DNA from: Rostratula benghalensis
Lineage: Eukaryota > Chordata > Aves > Charadriiformes > Rostratulidae
Direction: 5' to 3'
DNA length: 64,000 nucleotides
Assembly: GCA_013399305.1 (NCBI GenBank)
Contig: VXAI01000015.1
Coordinates: forward strand, 2,951,329 to 3,015,328
In this document: positions 1-11,025 of the stretch, one piece after another
Numbering within the stretch: position 1 is the stretch's first letter
How the letters are laid out: each line of letters begins with the position of its first letter
Program-made: the position numbers and the translations under genes
Notes under the pieces: model-generated
What the model was told of the DNA's origin: nothing
What the model saw: only the letters and a program-made list of their open reading frames with translations
Database searches by the model: none

Positions 1-2715
1 ACAGACCTGGTATTTTGCAACTGATGATACTGCCATTGACTTAATTTTCTTTTTTTTCTGCTTCCAAAATCACTTCTATCTGCCCAGAGGCAATAGAAAG
101 GGCATATGAAGGTGCTCATGAAAAACCCCCTTCTATACTGTCATACTCTACCGGAAGCCTACACAGCCCAGCAGCTCATCATTGAAAAGAGTCAATAATT
201 GATGTTTAGAAGAATGAAAAAGGAGCCAGGGAAAATGTAGAATGATCCTTTCATCATAGATCTCCCCCTAATTTCGAAAGGTAAGGACTTCCCAAGGCAG
301 AGGCTGTATGCACCAAACCAACCATTAGATTTAATAACTACCGTGGGCCTGTCTGTGTCTAATCCACTTACCCTTCTGGATGTCACAACATCCTGTTGGA
401 ATAAATTGCTGCGAGTAGTATCTCTGTATCTCTGCTTTTCATTCCATAAGATGCCCTGTAGTTCTCTATGGTGAGAAAATGTGAATAACTGCTGCCAACT
501 CTCTTTTAACACCCTTCTTAGTTTGACCTCTGCCATCCTCTTTTAAAATACATTTCAGAACTGATTGAGTGTCACACTTTTTGTATCGCTAGCAAACAAC
601 TTCGTCAAAGCACGAGCAGATGCTCTGTGTCATATATTGGATTGGGTGATAGCACGGTGAGAACTGATGGGGTTCTTGAACTGCTCAGCAGTATAAAACT
701 TACATTACTGGTTTTAGCATTGATCTTGGATCTCAGCCAGACTGTTTCTCCTCTCTTATGCACAAAGTTTGCAATTTGTGATCAAAGAGCACAGAGCATC
801 TGAGAAAGGATCTGACACCTCCTCTCACTGTGCATGGGTTGCAGTTGTGTGACCCGGCTGGGACATGGTTCTGTGCTCCTGGCTCTCTTGCACACCTCTG
901 CTTCCATTGAATTAACCAGGTGAGATGTGAGTGCATGAGCTTCCTCTGGCCTGATTTCTACAAGGATAGTGAATGCACAGTCCAAGAGTAGCTGTTGAGC
1001 AATTCCCTGGTTTCTCCAGAGGAAGCAATATTGGCTGTAGTCTTCAGGTGGGCAACAACACAATTTGCCTTGGAAGGAAGAGCCTGACGCAGCCTTGGAT
1101 GATTTAGCTCCATCTTCTGGACCAGTCTTTTTTAGGGTAAGGCATTTCTTTGTAAATCTGCACTGAGGATTCTGTGTAGAAACACTGCTCTGTTGCCAGC
1201 CAAGGTATTCTGTGGACTTGATTTCCTGTTATAATCAAGCCAGCATTTCTTGGAAGGAGAAGTGTCACCTTCAAAGGTACCATATGCTTGTTTAAAATGA
1301 ATGTACTGTGAATAATATCCAACAAAATTAGGTTCATGTAAATATTTTGTCAGGAGTTCTCTATCTTGACAACACTTGTACTGCAGAAGTTATCCTAAGC
1401 CTCAGATTTTTCACTGTGAAGAATGTGTATCATGAATGTAGCCACCCTCTTCATTTTTTAATGAATAAATCTTCATGAATCAACTGTGAATCACGTATCT
1501 GTGCCTGTAACTGAGCACTAAGTGGTAATGATTCTTCAGCCTATGCATTGCTTGGCTGTTGGTTTGGTTTGGCTGGCTGTGGCTACTGTCATGCAGCTGA
1601 GCACCTGTGTGTGTGTTAGACTTGCCTTTGCATCCTGACCTGAATTTAAAAAAATAGGTGAGGTGTTTTCCTGTCTGTAACATTGAGGTAAAGGCAAACA
1701 AAGAAACTAAACCCCTTTATGGTAGAATCTGTGCAATATTCCTAACCTGTGAACAAATCCAGATTTCAGTACCTAAAACCAACCTAAACACCAGCAAAGA
1801 AGACTTGGCCCTTTTCATGCAAATTTAGTGCCACACTTTTCTGGACTGTGTTCTTACCATAAGCTCACATTTACTGCTTAGCTGTATTCTCTGACTTTCC
1901 TTATAGGGAGCTTCCATCTTCTTCTATCATCTTGTTCCCATAACATAATTTTATAACCTATTTTTTTTCAGGTGTGTTACTAATATAGATGACCTGCATT
2001 GGAAAAGGGAGCCTTTCTAACTAATAAAAAGAATTTCTGCCCTTTGCAGAATTTAGTGGTAAAGTTGCAACCACCAAAGTGCTGTGACGTTCATTAAACC
2101 AAGTGTACAATTTTTAGGAGTCCATTATTTGCTTTACAAAAGCCAAGCAGAACTTCCCAGTAGCCCATATCTTGCTGACAATAGAGCAAGATGCCTCCCC
2201 CATCTTGGGTGGGCCCAGCTGGCACAAAGAAAAGGTTGTGGTTTAGTGTTTTAATTTGGAGTTATGGAAATGGGATGATAAAGGGCAAGGCATATTGGGG
2301 TTTCTTTGACCTGGAAAAGTAAGAGTTAAATGTGAGAGACTGCATTGCACTGTCCCATCTGGACAGCATGAACCATCATACAGCAATTCATAAGCAATCA
2401 GGTCCTGGGTTCTTTATATGAATAACTGAGCTTTAATAAAGAGCTTTTAATCAGGATTCGGGAAATATTTTTCTGCTCTTGCAGTTTATTGCAGTGAAAT
2501 CTGTCTAATCTGTTGACAGGCCTCCAAAACACACACACGGGTTAGTGCCATGGTGTGTTAGCAGCAAAGCATTTGCCAAAAGCTATTGAAATTCTCAATG
2601 TACTTCAAGTGTTGGCATTCCGTGCAGAAAATGGTGCCACCTATCAGCAAAAAGGAGGAAATTAAACTGCAAAATAATTTGTTTAAACTGAAAAAAACTG
2701 CTATTTTCATTGCAG
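1..2715. other. Non-coding unique sequence, no gene seen
   Basis: I see no gene, RNA gene or recognisable transposon here. Open frames on the minus strand between 192 and 1701 reach at most 114 codons and have no recognisable domain, so I treat them as chance. The part from about 2380 to 2715 has an even, motif-rich texture (AT-rich words such as TTTAATAAAG and AAATAATTTG) and runs straight into a splice-acceptor-like sequence. It could be conserved non-coding DNA, but that cannot be judged without an alignment. Confidence 0.6.
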
Positions 2716-2947
2716 GGCTGATGGGTTTGTATTAAAAATCAATTAGCAGGATGTTCAGCCTGTTCAGGATGATTCTGGGTAAGTGACCTGGCTGGCCGCT
2801 CCTGCGCTGGGAGCGGAGGGCTGGGGTAGACAAACGCTGGATGTTCTCAACTTGCTGACTACAAGGGCAGAGAGCTACGAGAAGAGAATCTGCATCAAGG
2901 CTGCGAAATGAAGTCAAACAGATCAGCCGAGGTCCAGCCTGCTGAAG
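2716..2947 (+). other. Possible non-coding exon (lncRNA or 5' UTR)
   Basis: Just before 2716 is a pyrimidine-rich stretch ending in TTGCAG, a reasonable 3' splice site. At 2947/2948 the sequence AAG|GTAAGC is a strong 5' splice site, and a second strong donor, CTGG|GTAAGTG, lies inside at 2778/2779. All three plus-strand frames hit a stop soon after 2716, so an exon here cannot be an internal coding exon. It could be untranslated, or a 5' exon starting translation at the ATG at 2907, which has G at -3 and leads into 13 full codons before the donor. The segment is clearly more GC-rich than its flanks. I do not recognise the short peptide. Splice-like motifs occur by chance in 64 kb, so confidence is low. 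Confidence 0.22.
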
Positions 2948-3599
2948 GTAAGCAGTTAAATGTTTTTGTGAATCTGAACCAAAATAACTTTGGATCCAGG
3001 TACTCTCGTTTTACAGGGTATAGGCCAAGTTGAGTAACTCTAGGGAGCAGATTGTAGGCTCACTAAGTGACACAGACATTTTTAAAATGTTTTTCTTTGT
3101 TCTTTGGAAAGTCATGTTTTGAATAATTCTGTTGGAGTTTTTTGGATGTATTCGCAATACATCTTCAGGTGTCCAAGCCATGTGTTTCCCTCTCACTCTC
3201 AAGCCATCATAAAACTGAGGTCTAGGATACTGCATTGTGCTGCCTCCTCCTTCGGAACAGAAATGAAGTTCAAAGCTTCAGTGGGCTCCTGAGGGCAGTG
3301 AGGGATTTATGTTGTGTTCAGCTTTATCAGAACAAAGTCAGGACACTTTTCGTCTCTTCAGAGCCTGCTTTATGTTCTGATCCTGGAGCCAAAGCTCCTT
3401 TCTTAAGTGTGAAGCAGTTACAGAGATCCTTTTGCTATCCATCAGACCAGAGTCACATAAAGCTGTTCCACTTCTCCTTTATACCAGTGCTGCACTGGGT
3501 TTAGCAGAAGGAGATTCTATATAACTATTAAATCTATTTAAGACTTTACAATTCTAAGAATTTTGAAGCACTTTCCTAACTTCTTTGCCTGATCACAAC

Positions 3600-3613
3600 A
3601 AAAAAAAAAAAAA
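3600..3613 (+). repeat. Poly-A tract (A14) followed by G5
   Basis: A run of 14 A followed directly by five G. It could be a simple homopolymer or the tail of an old retrocopy. No AATAAA signal lies just upstream, so a retrocopy is not supported. Confidence 0.9.
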
Positions 3614-4588
3614 GGGGGCAAACCAACAGTCTTTTAGGTGTTTTTTTCTTTCTTCTCCTTTTGAAACATGTTGATAATCGTAGCCAAAAATTTGGTCTGA
3701 GCTAAATGTACGCATCTTCATCATGTCTCACAGATATGTTCTTTTGTACACCAGCAGAGGATTCACCCCAAACAGGTCGAAAGATGCTGGCTGCTTAGGA
3801 AAACAAGGCTCCTATTTTTTTTGTTATTTTGTGCCATGCCTCAGGACTTCGTGATAATTTGCAGGTCTAATGTGCTCATTGCGTTCACAAGATACCAAGC
3901 AAATTTGGCAACTCACCAGCACAGAGGAAAAGGGAAAAATCCAGGTTTTAGGATTTGTTTTGGTTTTGTAAGCATAAGAACCAAAGAACTGTTGAAGTGG
4001 CAAGCATAGAAAGTAAGCTGGTACTCATAATTTCTGTTTTGAAAGGTCCACTCCAGTTCCTTCAAACATTTCATAGTGAGAACTAAAATCTAAAGAGAGG
4101 CACAAAAGCAAACTATTGGAAACCTATCCCAGTATCTGCAGAAATTCCTGAATACTGATGTGACACTCATCATTATATATCTGAACGTGTCACAAGCACT
4201 AATGAACCTGTTCCTCCAATTTTTTTCTAAGGTGTCTTCCCCCTCACAAAGCAGAGGGATTGCAGTACAGGGAGGATAAGGACTGAATTTATCCTGTCTC
4301 ATTTTAAACACTTAACTGAGGAGCATGTCAGGCTCCTCATCACTCATGGCTTTGTGTTGAGACAAAAAAGGCCCCATGCACAAATAATTCTTTTCATTTT
4401 CCTCTTTCCTTCTACCTTGCTCTCCAAAGTTTGAGGTCAGGGCCAAAAGGGCAAAAAGCCTGGCTGAAGTGGTTCACCAGCAGAAGTCTGTAACAAAACA
4501 GGTGAATTTCATGTTTCTTGAAAGAAGCAATGACACTATGCGCTTCCTCCTTTATGCACGCACACAGGTAAAAGTGGCTTGTGTGTGT

Positions 4589-4612
4589 GGTGTAGTTGGC
4601 TGGTGTAGTTGG
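4589..4612 (+). repeat. Short tandem repeat, 13-bp unit, about 1.8 copies
   Basis: The unit GGTGTAGTTGGCT is followed at once by GGTGTAGTTGG. It sits directly after a short GT run, which suggests replication slippage. Confidence 0.75.
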
Positions 4613-5119
4613 ATTTAATGCTGAGCAGATACAATTAGACTATGGAGAAATTAGATGTAATTGAATGCAACGTGGTGAGTGAGACTGTGCCCCCTCAGAT
4701 CCACAATTAGGCATAACAGTAACTTGCTGGCCTCCAGAACAGCTAGTCCACATTTACACAGTACATTTATCCCAGGTCACTTCTGTTTCAGTGATGTTCT
4801 TCTTCGAGTACCACTTAATCAAATCCCTTCAAATCCTCCTCCAAAGAAGAAGTATCATCTAGGGAGAGTGGATTTTTCAGGAGCAGCTTCAGTTTTATCT
4901 TGACGCTGAAGTCAGCAGATGCTTCTTTGGACACTGGTTCTAAATCAGCTTTTATGATTCTATTTCTGGCATCATTACTCCAGATTTCCAGTCTTGCTTT
5001 TCACCATCTACAGCAGATCCTCTGTTCTATAGTAAATTCACATTCTTCATATCCAGCCCTCCAATCTGAATTGCTTAAGATAAAATCTTCACAAAGAAAA
5101 TAGTTTAGTACTGGAATTT

Positions 5120-5150
5120 AAAAAAAAAAAAAAAAAATAAAAAAGGAAAA
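5120..5150 (+). repeat. Poly-A tract (A18) with A-rich extension
   Basis: Eighteen A, one T, six A, GG and six more A. This is A-rich low-complexity sequence. The minus-strand open frame across it encodes only a Phe-rich run. Confidence 0.9.
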
Positions 5151-6363
5151 AATCCACAAAAAGGAGGAGGTTTCCAGATCTACTTAATGATTTGCTCTTC
5201 CATCCCTGTAAGCACACAGCATCTAAGAAGATGTATTTAAGAAAGTCCATGCTGCTGAACATGGAAAACGTTTGTCCTAAAGGAAGCTTCATGCACAGAG
5301 ATAAGTTTTATGGAAACACTCGGGGAAGGAGCTGGACTGTAAACATATATATTTTACCATCTGGAGAAAGGTACATTTCACACCTCAAATTTTCCTTCTG
5401 CTTTCTCTTCATACCTTCCCTGTTTGTCCTGCACGCTGAGCTACTGTTCTGTTTCCCTCTGGGTCTGGCAGTCAGGTTCTAAGGAAGGGTAGAGGGCCAG
5501 GTAACTAAAAAGGGCAACCCTGATTGCATCACTGAGCTTTCCTGGAGGTGAAAGCAAGCTGGTGACAGTAAGGTGTGTGATGCAAACTATGTGTTCCACA
5601 GGTGAAAAGGCTCAAGGGAATATACACGTAGTGTGGGGCCCATGCAGTTTTAGTCCCTGTCATTGGAAGGAATACTGGGTATGAGCACAGCGTAGAACCA
5701 GAGGCATATAAGGGCTGAATTTTCCAAGGGCGTGATGCTTTACTGCATGTTTTACTGGCATACTGAAAAATCATCCTCCTCTTGTTCATGTCCTGGTGAA
5801 ATCTGATTCCAACATAAGGTTCTGATTTCTCTGTGGGTATACATCAGTGTGACAAACATCATGTCACCAGCTTTCATGTCACAAAAGTGTATATGATCCA
5901 CACAGTGCAAGAGCATCAGTATTATCATAATAGTGGAAAAAGAAGTAAAGAGTGGATTTTAAACTATTTTGAGTATATCTTTGTAGTCTGTACCTCCACA
6001 ATTTCTCCTTCCCTCCCTCCTTCCATTCCATAAGGTGAGAACTTTGTGCCAAGACTAAGAAGTTCTGTTCTAGTAATATTTTGTTGTACCTTATCACATA
6101 AAACAAATGTTTTTCCAAACGCTTTCTTACATGAAGGTAATGAAGTAACTCTAATCTCTAATGTGTAACCCAGGCCTACAGAAGGGCAAAGAGGACTCAC
6201 TTTGGCTTGGATGACATTTATGGTCTGCAAGCAGCTCACGGGTAGGAAAAGGCAGCGTGCTGTTCTCTGTAGGGTATATAATCTGAAACATTTTTATCAG
6301 AACTGCTAGATAGAAATCTTAATAAGCTGGAGTTAAACAACTGGGTGTTTTTATCTTGGAGGC

Positions 6364-6385
6364 AAAAAAAAAAAAAAAAAAAAAA
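6364..6385 (+). repeat. Poly-A tract (A22), longest A run in the window
   Basis: An uninterrupted run of 22 A after GGC. There is no polyadenylation signal in the 30 bases before it and no recognisable retrocopy body upstream. Confidence 0.9.
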
Positions 6386-7070
6386 GAATAGTAGATTTAA
6401 AATTCACCATATGCACAGTAACTTGCAGTTAGTAATTAAATTCTCACAACATCCTTTCACAGTGCCAGGCAGAGCATATTGGCTTAGGTTGGCCTGGTTG
6501 TCGAGTGTGAACCAAAATGATTTCTAACAGCAATCAAATACATTTTGAAACGTGCTCATAAAAATGCTAGCCCAGAGGCTCAAAGCAATAATGATTCATG
6601 TATTAGCAAATGAACCTGTCCTCTGCAAGCTAGCCTCTGAAATGTAATAAGGCATCAGTCCAAGGAAAGAAAGAAGTGTATTTATTAAGATGCTGAGAGG
6701 TAATATTTTGTGAAGGGAGTTTGGAGGGACATCTATTCAACATCAGTGGAATAGCAATGGATTAACGTGCTAGACGGACTCTGGAAGCCAGGTTCTGTCA
6801 TGGATGCCTGTATCAGGTCTATATCCACAGAGGGATTCGAGTAGTGTAATTTCCAGAAGTCTGTCCCTTGGTGGTACCCAAGGTAAGCTCTTCAGTCGTG
6901 TCAGAATAAGGCTGGGAGGTGGGAGCAGCTGTGCTGTGAGCTGCCGACTGAACCGCTCGCGCGAGGCAGGAAAAGGACAAGCCTGGGTGTTTTCAGACAA
7001 ATAACAAAGCTACCTTCTGCTATGCCTCCTGGGTATGTCCAAAAAACACTCTGAAGGGATCATGAATTTT

Positions 7071-7081
7071 AAAAAAAAAAA
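7071..7081 (+). repeat. Poly-A tract (A11)
   Basis: Eleven A following ATTTT. Simple homopolymer. Confidence 0.85.
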
Positions 7082-8869
7082 GTCTCCCTAGGAGCCTAAC
7101 ACCTAACCAAGTGAGCCACAGAGAGGTGGGTTCTCAGGTGGCCCCTGGTCTGGGCGTTGCCATCACTACTTTTGTGCTCTTGGGCAGAGTGGAAGCAGTA
7201 AGAAAATGGGAACAAGAGAGGAGAAGCAGCATGGAGAGAGAATCAGTAAAGATTCTGGTATATTAGGGGAGCAGAAAAATCTTCTTAGATAAATGTCTGT
7301 ATAGAATCCCCACTCTGAATCGGAGATTATGGTCCATTTTGTCCCACTGGTTTTAATTCACTGCCAGAGACCACTCGCTAACTGGCATTCAGTGAACGGA
7401 GGGATGAAGGGGGTGACAATGTGGCTTGCAGACTTCGGAGCGCTGTGACCTTTCCAAGCACAACGTACAAAATCTGCTGATCTCACTTAGGACGAGGGAC
7501 CAAATCTGGGCCAACCCTATTGCTGCCACCATCTGCACCTCACTAAACCCAGCTGCTGCCGTCTGCCTGCCCTGGGGCTGTGGGTCTGACAATCAGGGGT
7601 GCACCTCAAGGTAGGGCAGCCATAGCTTTTCCCCTCAGGATGGAGGGCAGCAGGGTGCTGCACAGCTCCTCGGCCCCTGGTCCAGCCCCCAGAGCAGGGG
7701 TAGAGCCAGTGCCTGTGTCACTGTGTCCATGCTCAGGACAGCATGGGGGCTGCACGTCCTCTATGCCTGGGGGAGGCCCTGCCGGGGAATCTTCTGGAAG
7801 GGACTTGGAGGGCTTGGGCCTTCAAGGAAATGGAAAGAAGGTGTGGGTTTTTTTCCTAAGAATTTGAAAGAATGTTCCTGCATACACCCCCCGGCAAGGG
7901 ACAGGGATTCTTGTGGAGCGCTGGGCATTGAGGTGTAGGAGGCAGAAAATCTGCGCACAAAAACTGGGAGCCTTGTCATGGCTCCTGCGTGTTCTCCATG
8001 GTGTGTCCTCGTACCCTTCATACACTGAATTTGCTTTGCTAGCATGCAGATAGATTTTTCTTCCTTTCTGAAGCCCATGTGGGTCTCTGTTCACAAGGCT
8101 ATTTTATGTCTCCTGTAATATCCCTTTCATTCCCCTGCGGTCACATCCATGTTCTCACAGATGCTTTAGATACAAAGCGACGTTTAGTCAAAGGGAAAAA
8201 AAGGTCTTCCTCAAAAATAAAACCCCAGGATGTTTGTGATGGTTTCAAACCATGAGACAGCAACCTGATACTGGCAGAGCTGGGAAGTTTTTCTGCTGTG
8301 ACATCTGAGGGAGAGATTTAATCAGGACTAGAAGCAGCTATCAGAGCAGGCTGTCATGCCTAGAAAACCTCAAATTATGCACTAATTATCCACCTACACT
8401 GCCAGGGAATAAATAACTAATGACTTCAGTTTACTGTGCTAAAGGTAGTAACAGTTGTAACAAGTTTGCAGGTGGGGGAGCTTTTTGCAAGGTGTTGTAG
8501 GCACAAGAATTAACGGGTGGTTTCTTCAGAAGGAATGACAGGGTGGACTTTGAGTCCTGTGTCCCTGTCACCTCAATGGGATGACTCTTGGTCACTGCCT
8601 ACCTCTGGAAAGGGCTGTGTAATGACGTGTGGCCAGAGAGCTGCTCTTCTCTGCTCCGCTTTCTTGCTGCCTAGTGTTGTGTTGAATCAGGGGAAAGGAA
8701 AACAGTTTTAGGGCAAGAGGCTTTGTCCTCACCTTGTCCTTGCAAATGAAGGAAAATGCTGACAAGAAGATTCCTTTCGAGTCAAGGCGTTAAAAGTATT
8801 GTTAAGAGCTGTAAATTTCTGGAGCCACAGTCAAACTATGTTATGCAAATGCACATGACTGAAAAATAA

Positions 8870-9040
8870 TTATAGACTCATAGAAGGGTTTGGGTTGGAA
8901 GGGACCTTAAAGATCATAGAGTTCTAGCCCATTGCCATGGGCAGGAACATCTCCCACCAGACCGGGTTGCTCAAAATATCCCATTCAGGCTGGCCCTGAA
9001 CACTTCCAGGGAAGGGACATCCACAACTTCTCTGGGCAAA
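8870..9040 (-). mobile_element. CR1 LINE fragment, 3' end, 5'-truncated
   Basis: Read on the plus strand, this stretch starts with a decayed ATAGACTCATAGAAGG, the reverse complement of the short repeat that ends avian CR1 elements. It continues with the well-known avian CR1 3' UTR words GGTTGGAAGGGACCTTAAAG, TGCCATGGGCAGGAACATC and GAACACTTCCAGGGA, ending near TTCTCTGGGCAA. The element therefore lies on the minus strand with its 3' end at about 8870 and a 5' truncation at about 9040. That is the usual outcome of target-primed reverse transcription. No coding part is left. The identification rests on recognising the avian CR1 consensus; the boundaries are good to about 10 bases. Confidence 0.95.
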
Positions 9041-10506
9041 GAATACCAGAAAATGTTTTAAAATGGATTGATTTATCCCTCAGACCATCATAGTGCTATG
9101 GCCTTGGGAGGGGATGGGGAAATCCAGGCATTTTGGCTCCAAAGGGGCTGTCTTTTCAGAGAAGAGGCTTTGACCCTGTGCCCTTCCAGTATGCTCAGTT
9201 CTTACTACCTGCGACTAGCATCTCACACCGCCTTACTTGTACCTTGCAGTAATACCTAGAGGAAATGAGAGATTCTTCCCTTGTTGAAGCTAGCTAACCC
9301 TCATTGGTATGGCTATTGCCATTTTTAATAGTAATTCAATTTCCCATAAAAATACCATTTTCAGTGGTAATGATGGTAAAAATGAGGGTTTTTTAAAGTT
9401 TTGTCTGGTTGGTTGGGCTTTCTTATGTTGTAAAAATGGTGGTTTTAATTGCAATTCTCTTCCATCCAATGAAGTCAGTGCTCAGTGCCTCTAAAGCAGA
9501 GAAGTCACCCAAAAAAGTGGCAGCCACACTTGCACAGTGAAGGGGCACAGTCTGGATTCTTTGCCTGGTGATTCCTGCTGCATTAATAAACTGTGCTGAC
9601 CTCCCATGTTCCTTTGTCAAACCCCGGAGCAGATCTCATTAGCTGTCACCTCCCAGCAGTCAAAGACAAAGGTTAAATCCCAGAATGGATGTGTGGGCCC
9701 ACATGAAATTAATCCTGACCCTTTGCAGCCTGAGCTGTGAGCCCTGTCCTTGGAGGCCTAAGAGAAAGGAACAGCAGCGTCATCCCTTCCTTTCTGAGGA
9801 GGAAAACAGCTCTTGGTACTGGCCCAGCAATCTCTTATGGTGAGTTTATGATGGCAGTTTCATAATCAACTCTAATTGCATACTCGGGCTGGGCTTGGGA
9901 GCTCTTTATTTTTTAATAATACCTTCCTGTTCATAAATACACTTGAGGTACCCTATTGCTGCAGAATGTTGATTTGCTTGTGTTAATAATCACTTTCTTC
10001 TTCTGAGAATGAAAACTAAACCTAAGTCAGGATTAGCATGTCCAAAAATGATTTTTAATTAAATAATGGACACGTCTCAGGTGAGAGGAATTTAGTCTCT
10101 CATTGTCTCTTTAGCTTTAAATGGAGACTTGTTTACAAAATTTGAGAAGGGGTGGATAGAGGTTTTTACAGCTTTGAGTGAATGCTGAAATTGTATTGTT
10201 GTTGTTAATGTTTCTGTTTATAATAATCAGTCTAAGTGTTTAATGTGTCATTAAAAATAGATTTGGGTCAAAGTTTTTTTAAAATAAAAAAACCATAAAA
10301 GCTTATAGAGTAAAAAAAAATATCTCGAAGCTATTTATGTGAAATTCATAAATTCATGGAAGAATGCAGCACTTGGTTTGGGAGGGGAAAAAAGAAAGAC
10401 CACAACATCACCAACTTAAGTCTTTCAGAACTATGGAAAAAAGTCAGACTGGAATGTCCAACAAAAATGACAAACATCTGTAAAATGTCTTTCTATCCTT
10501 GAATCT

Positions 10507-10600
10507 GGTTTTGGTTTGGGTTGGGTTTTTGGGGTTTTTTTGTTGGTTTTTTTTTTGTTGGGTTGGTTTTTGCTGTTGTTGGGGTGTTTATTTTTTTTGT
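10507..10600 (+). repeat. G/T-rich low-complexity tract
   Basis: About 95 bases built almost only from runs of T and G (GGTTTGGGTTGGG, then T-runs split by G or GG). Three GGG tracts lie close together at 10518-10534, but the next is too far away for a canonical four-tract quadruplex. Similar tracts recur at 25662-25731 and 62711-62752. Confidence 0.85.
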
Positions 10601-11013
10601 CTGGCAAGAGATACTCACTTGTTGGATGTGTAGAGGTTATTTTTTTTCTTGAACGGCTGAAATGAGCTACTAGTTGTGTGTATATATGCTTTATATTTGG
10701 ATAGGAAACTTCAATGATTGAACAGTTTGACACGTGGAGAAGTTACCACCTACATGTTTTGAAAAATACTTTACACCAGACCTGCAGCACCTTTCTCTTT
10801 GAACTCTAAGCGCACGCTGTGCTGCCCTGTGCCCTTGTGTGACTCTAATGACGTTAGAGCTCAGCTGAACAGTCAGTATTGGCAACGTTAGCACTGCTGG
10901 TGCCCTGCAGGGATGGTGGCCTTTGACTTCTGTCAGAGAAGGTCCCTTTACATCAGTCAGAATCTTCTGGATGATGGCATACATTCAAAGACAGCAAATT
11001 TGAGCAAAAGGAG

Positions 11014-11025
11014 AAAAAAAAAAAA
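11014..11025 (+). repeat. Poly-A tract (A12)
   Basis: Twelve A after GAG. Simple homopolymer. Confidence 0.85.

Larger units (their letters stand above)
2948..8869. other. Non-coding unique sequence with poly-A tracts
   Basis: No gene is recognised. The stretch holds the poly-A tracts listed separately, a partial tandem repeat of a 13-bp unit (4589-4612), a pyrimidine tract near 6001-6024 and a small CpG cluster at about 6946-6962. From about 7385 to 7940 the sequence is noticeably richer in G and C and carries overlapping open frames of up to 105 codons on both strands. Frames like that are expected where stop codons are depleted by base composition, and none reads like a known protein. Confidence 0.6.

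Noticed and set aside
192..536. 114-codon open frame on the minus strand
   Set aside because: No recognisable domain. Reads as chance.
6823..6881. Small open 'exon' between CCACAG and AAG|GTAAGC
   Set aside because: About 50 bases with an open frame is easily met by chance, and the 17-residue peptide is not recognised.
6946..6965. CpG island promoter
   Set aside because: Several CpGs in about 17 bases, but the cluster is far too short and the surroundings are CpG-poor.
7580..8094. Overlapping frames on both strands in a GC-richer segment
   Set aside because: Open frames on both strands at once are a composition effect. No protein features are recognised.
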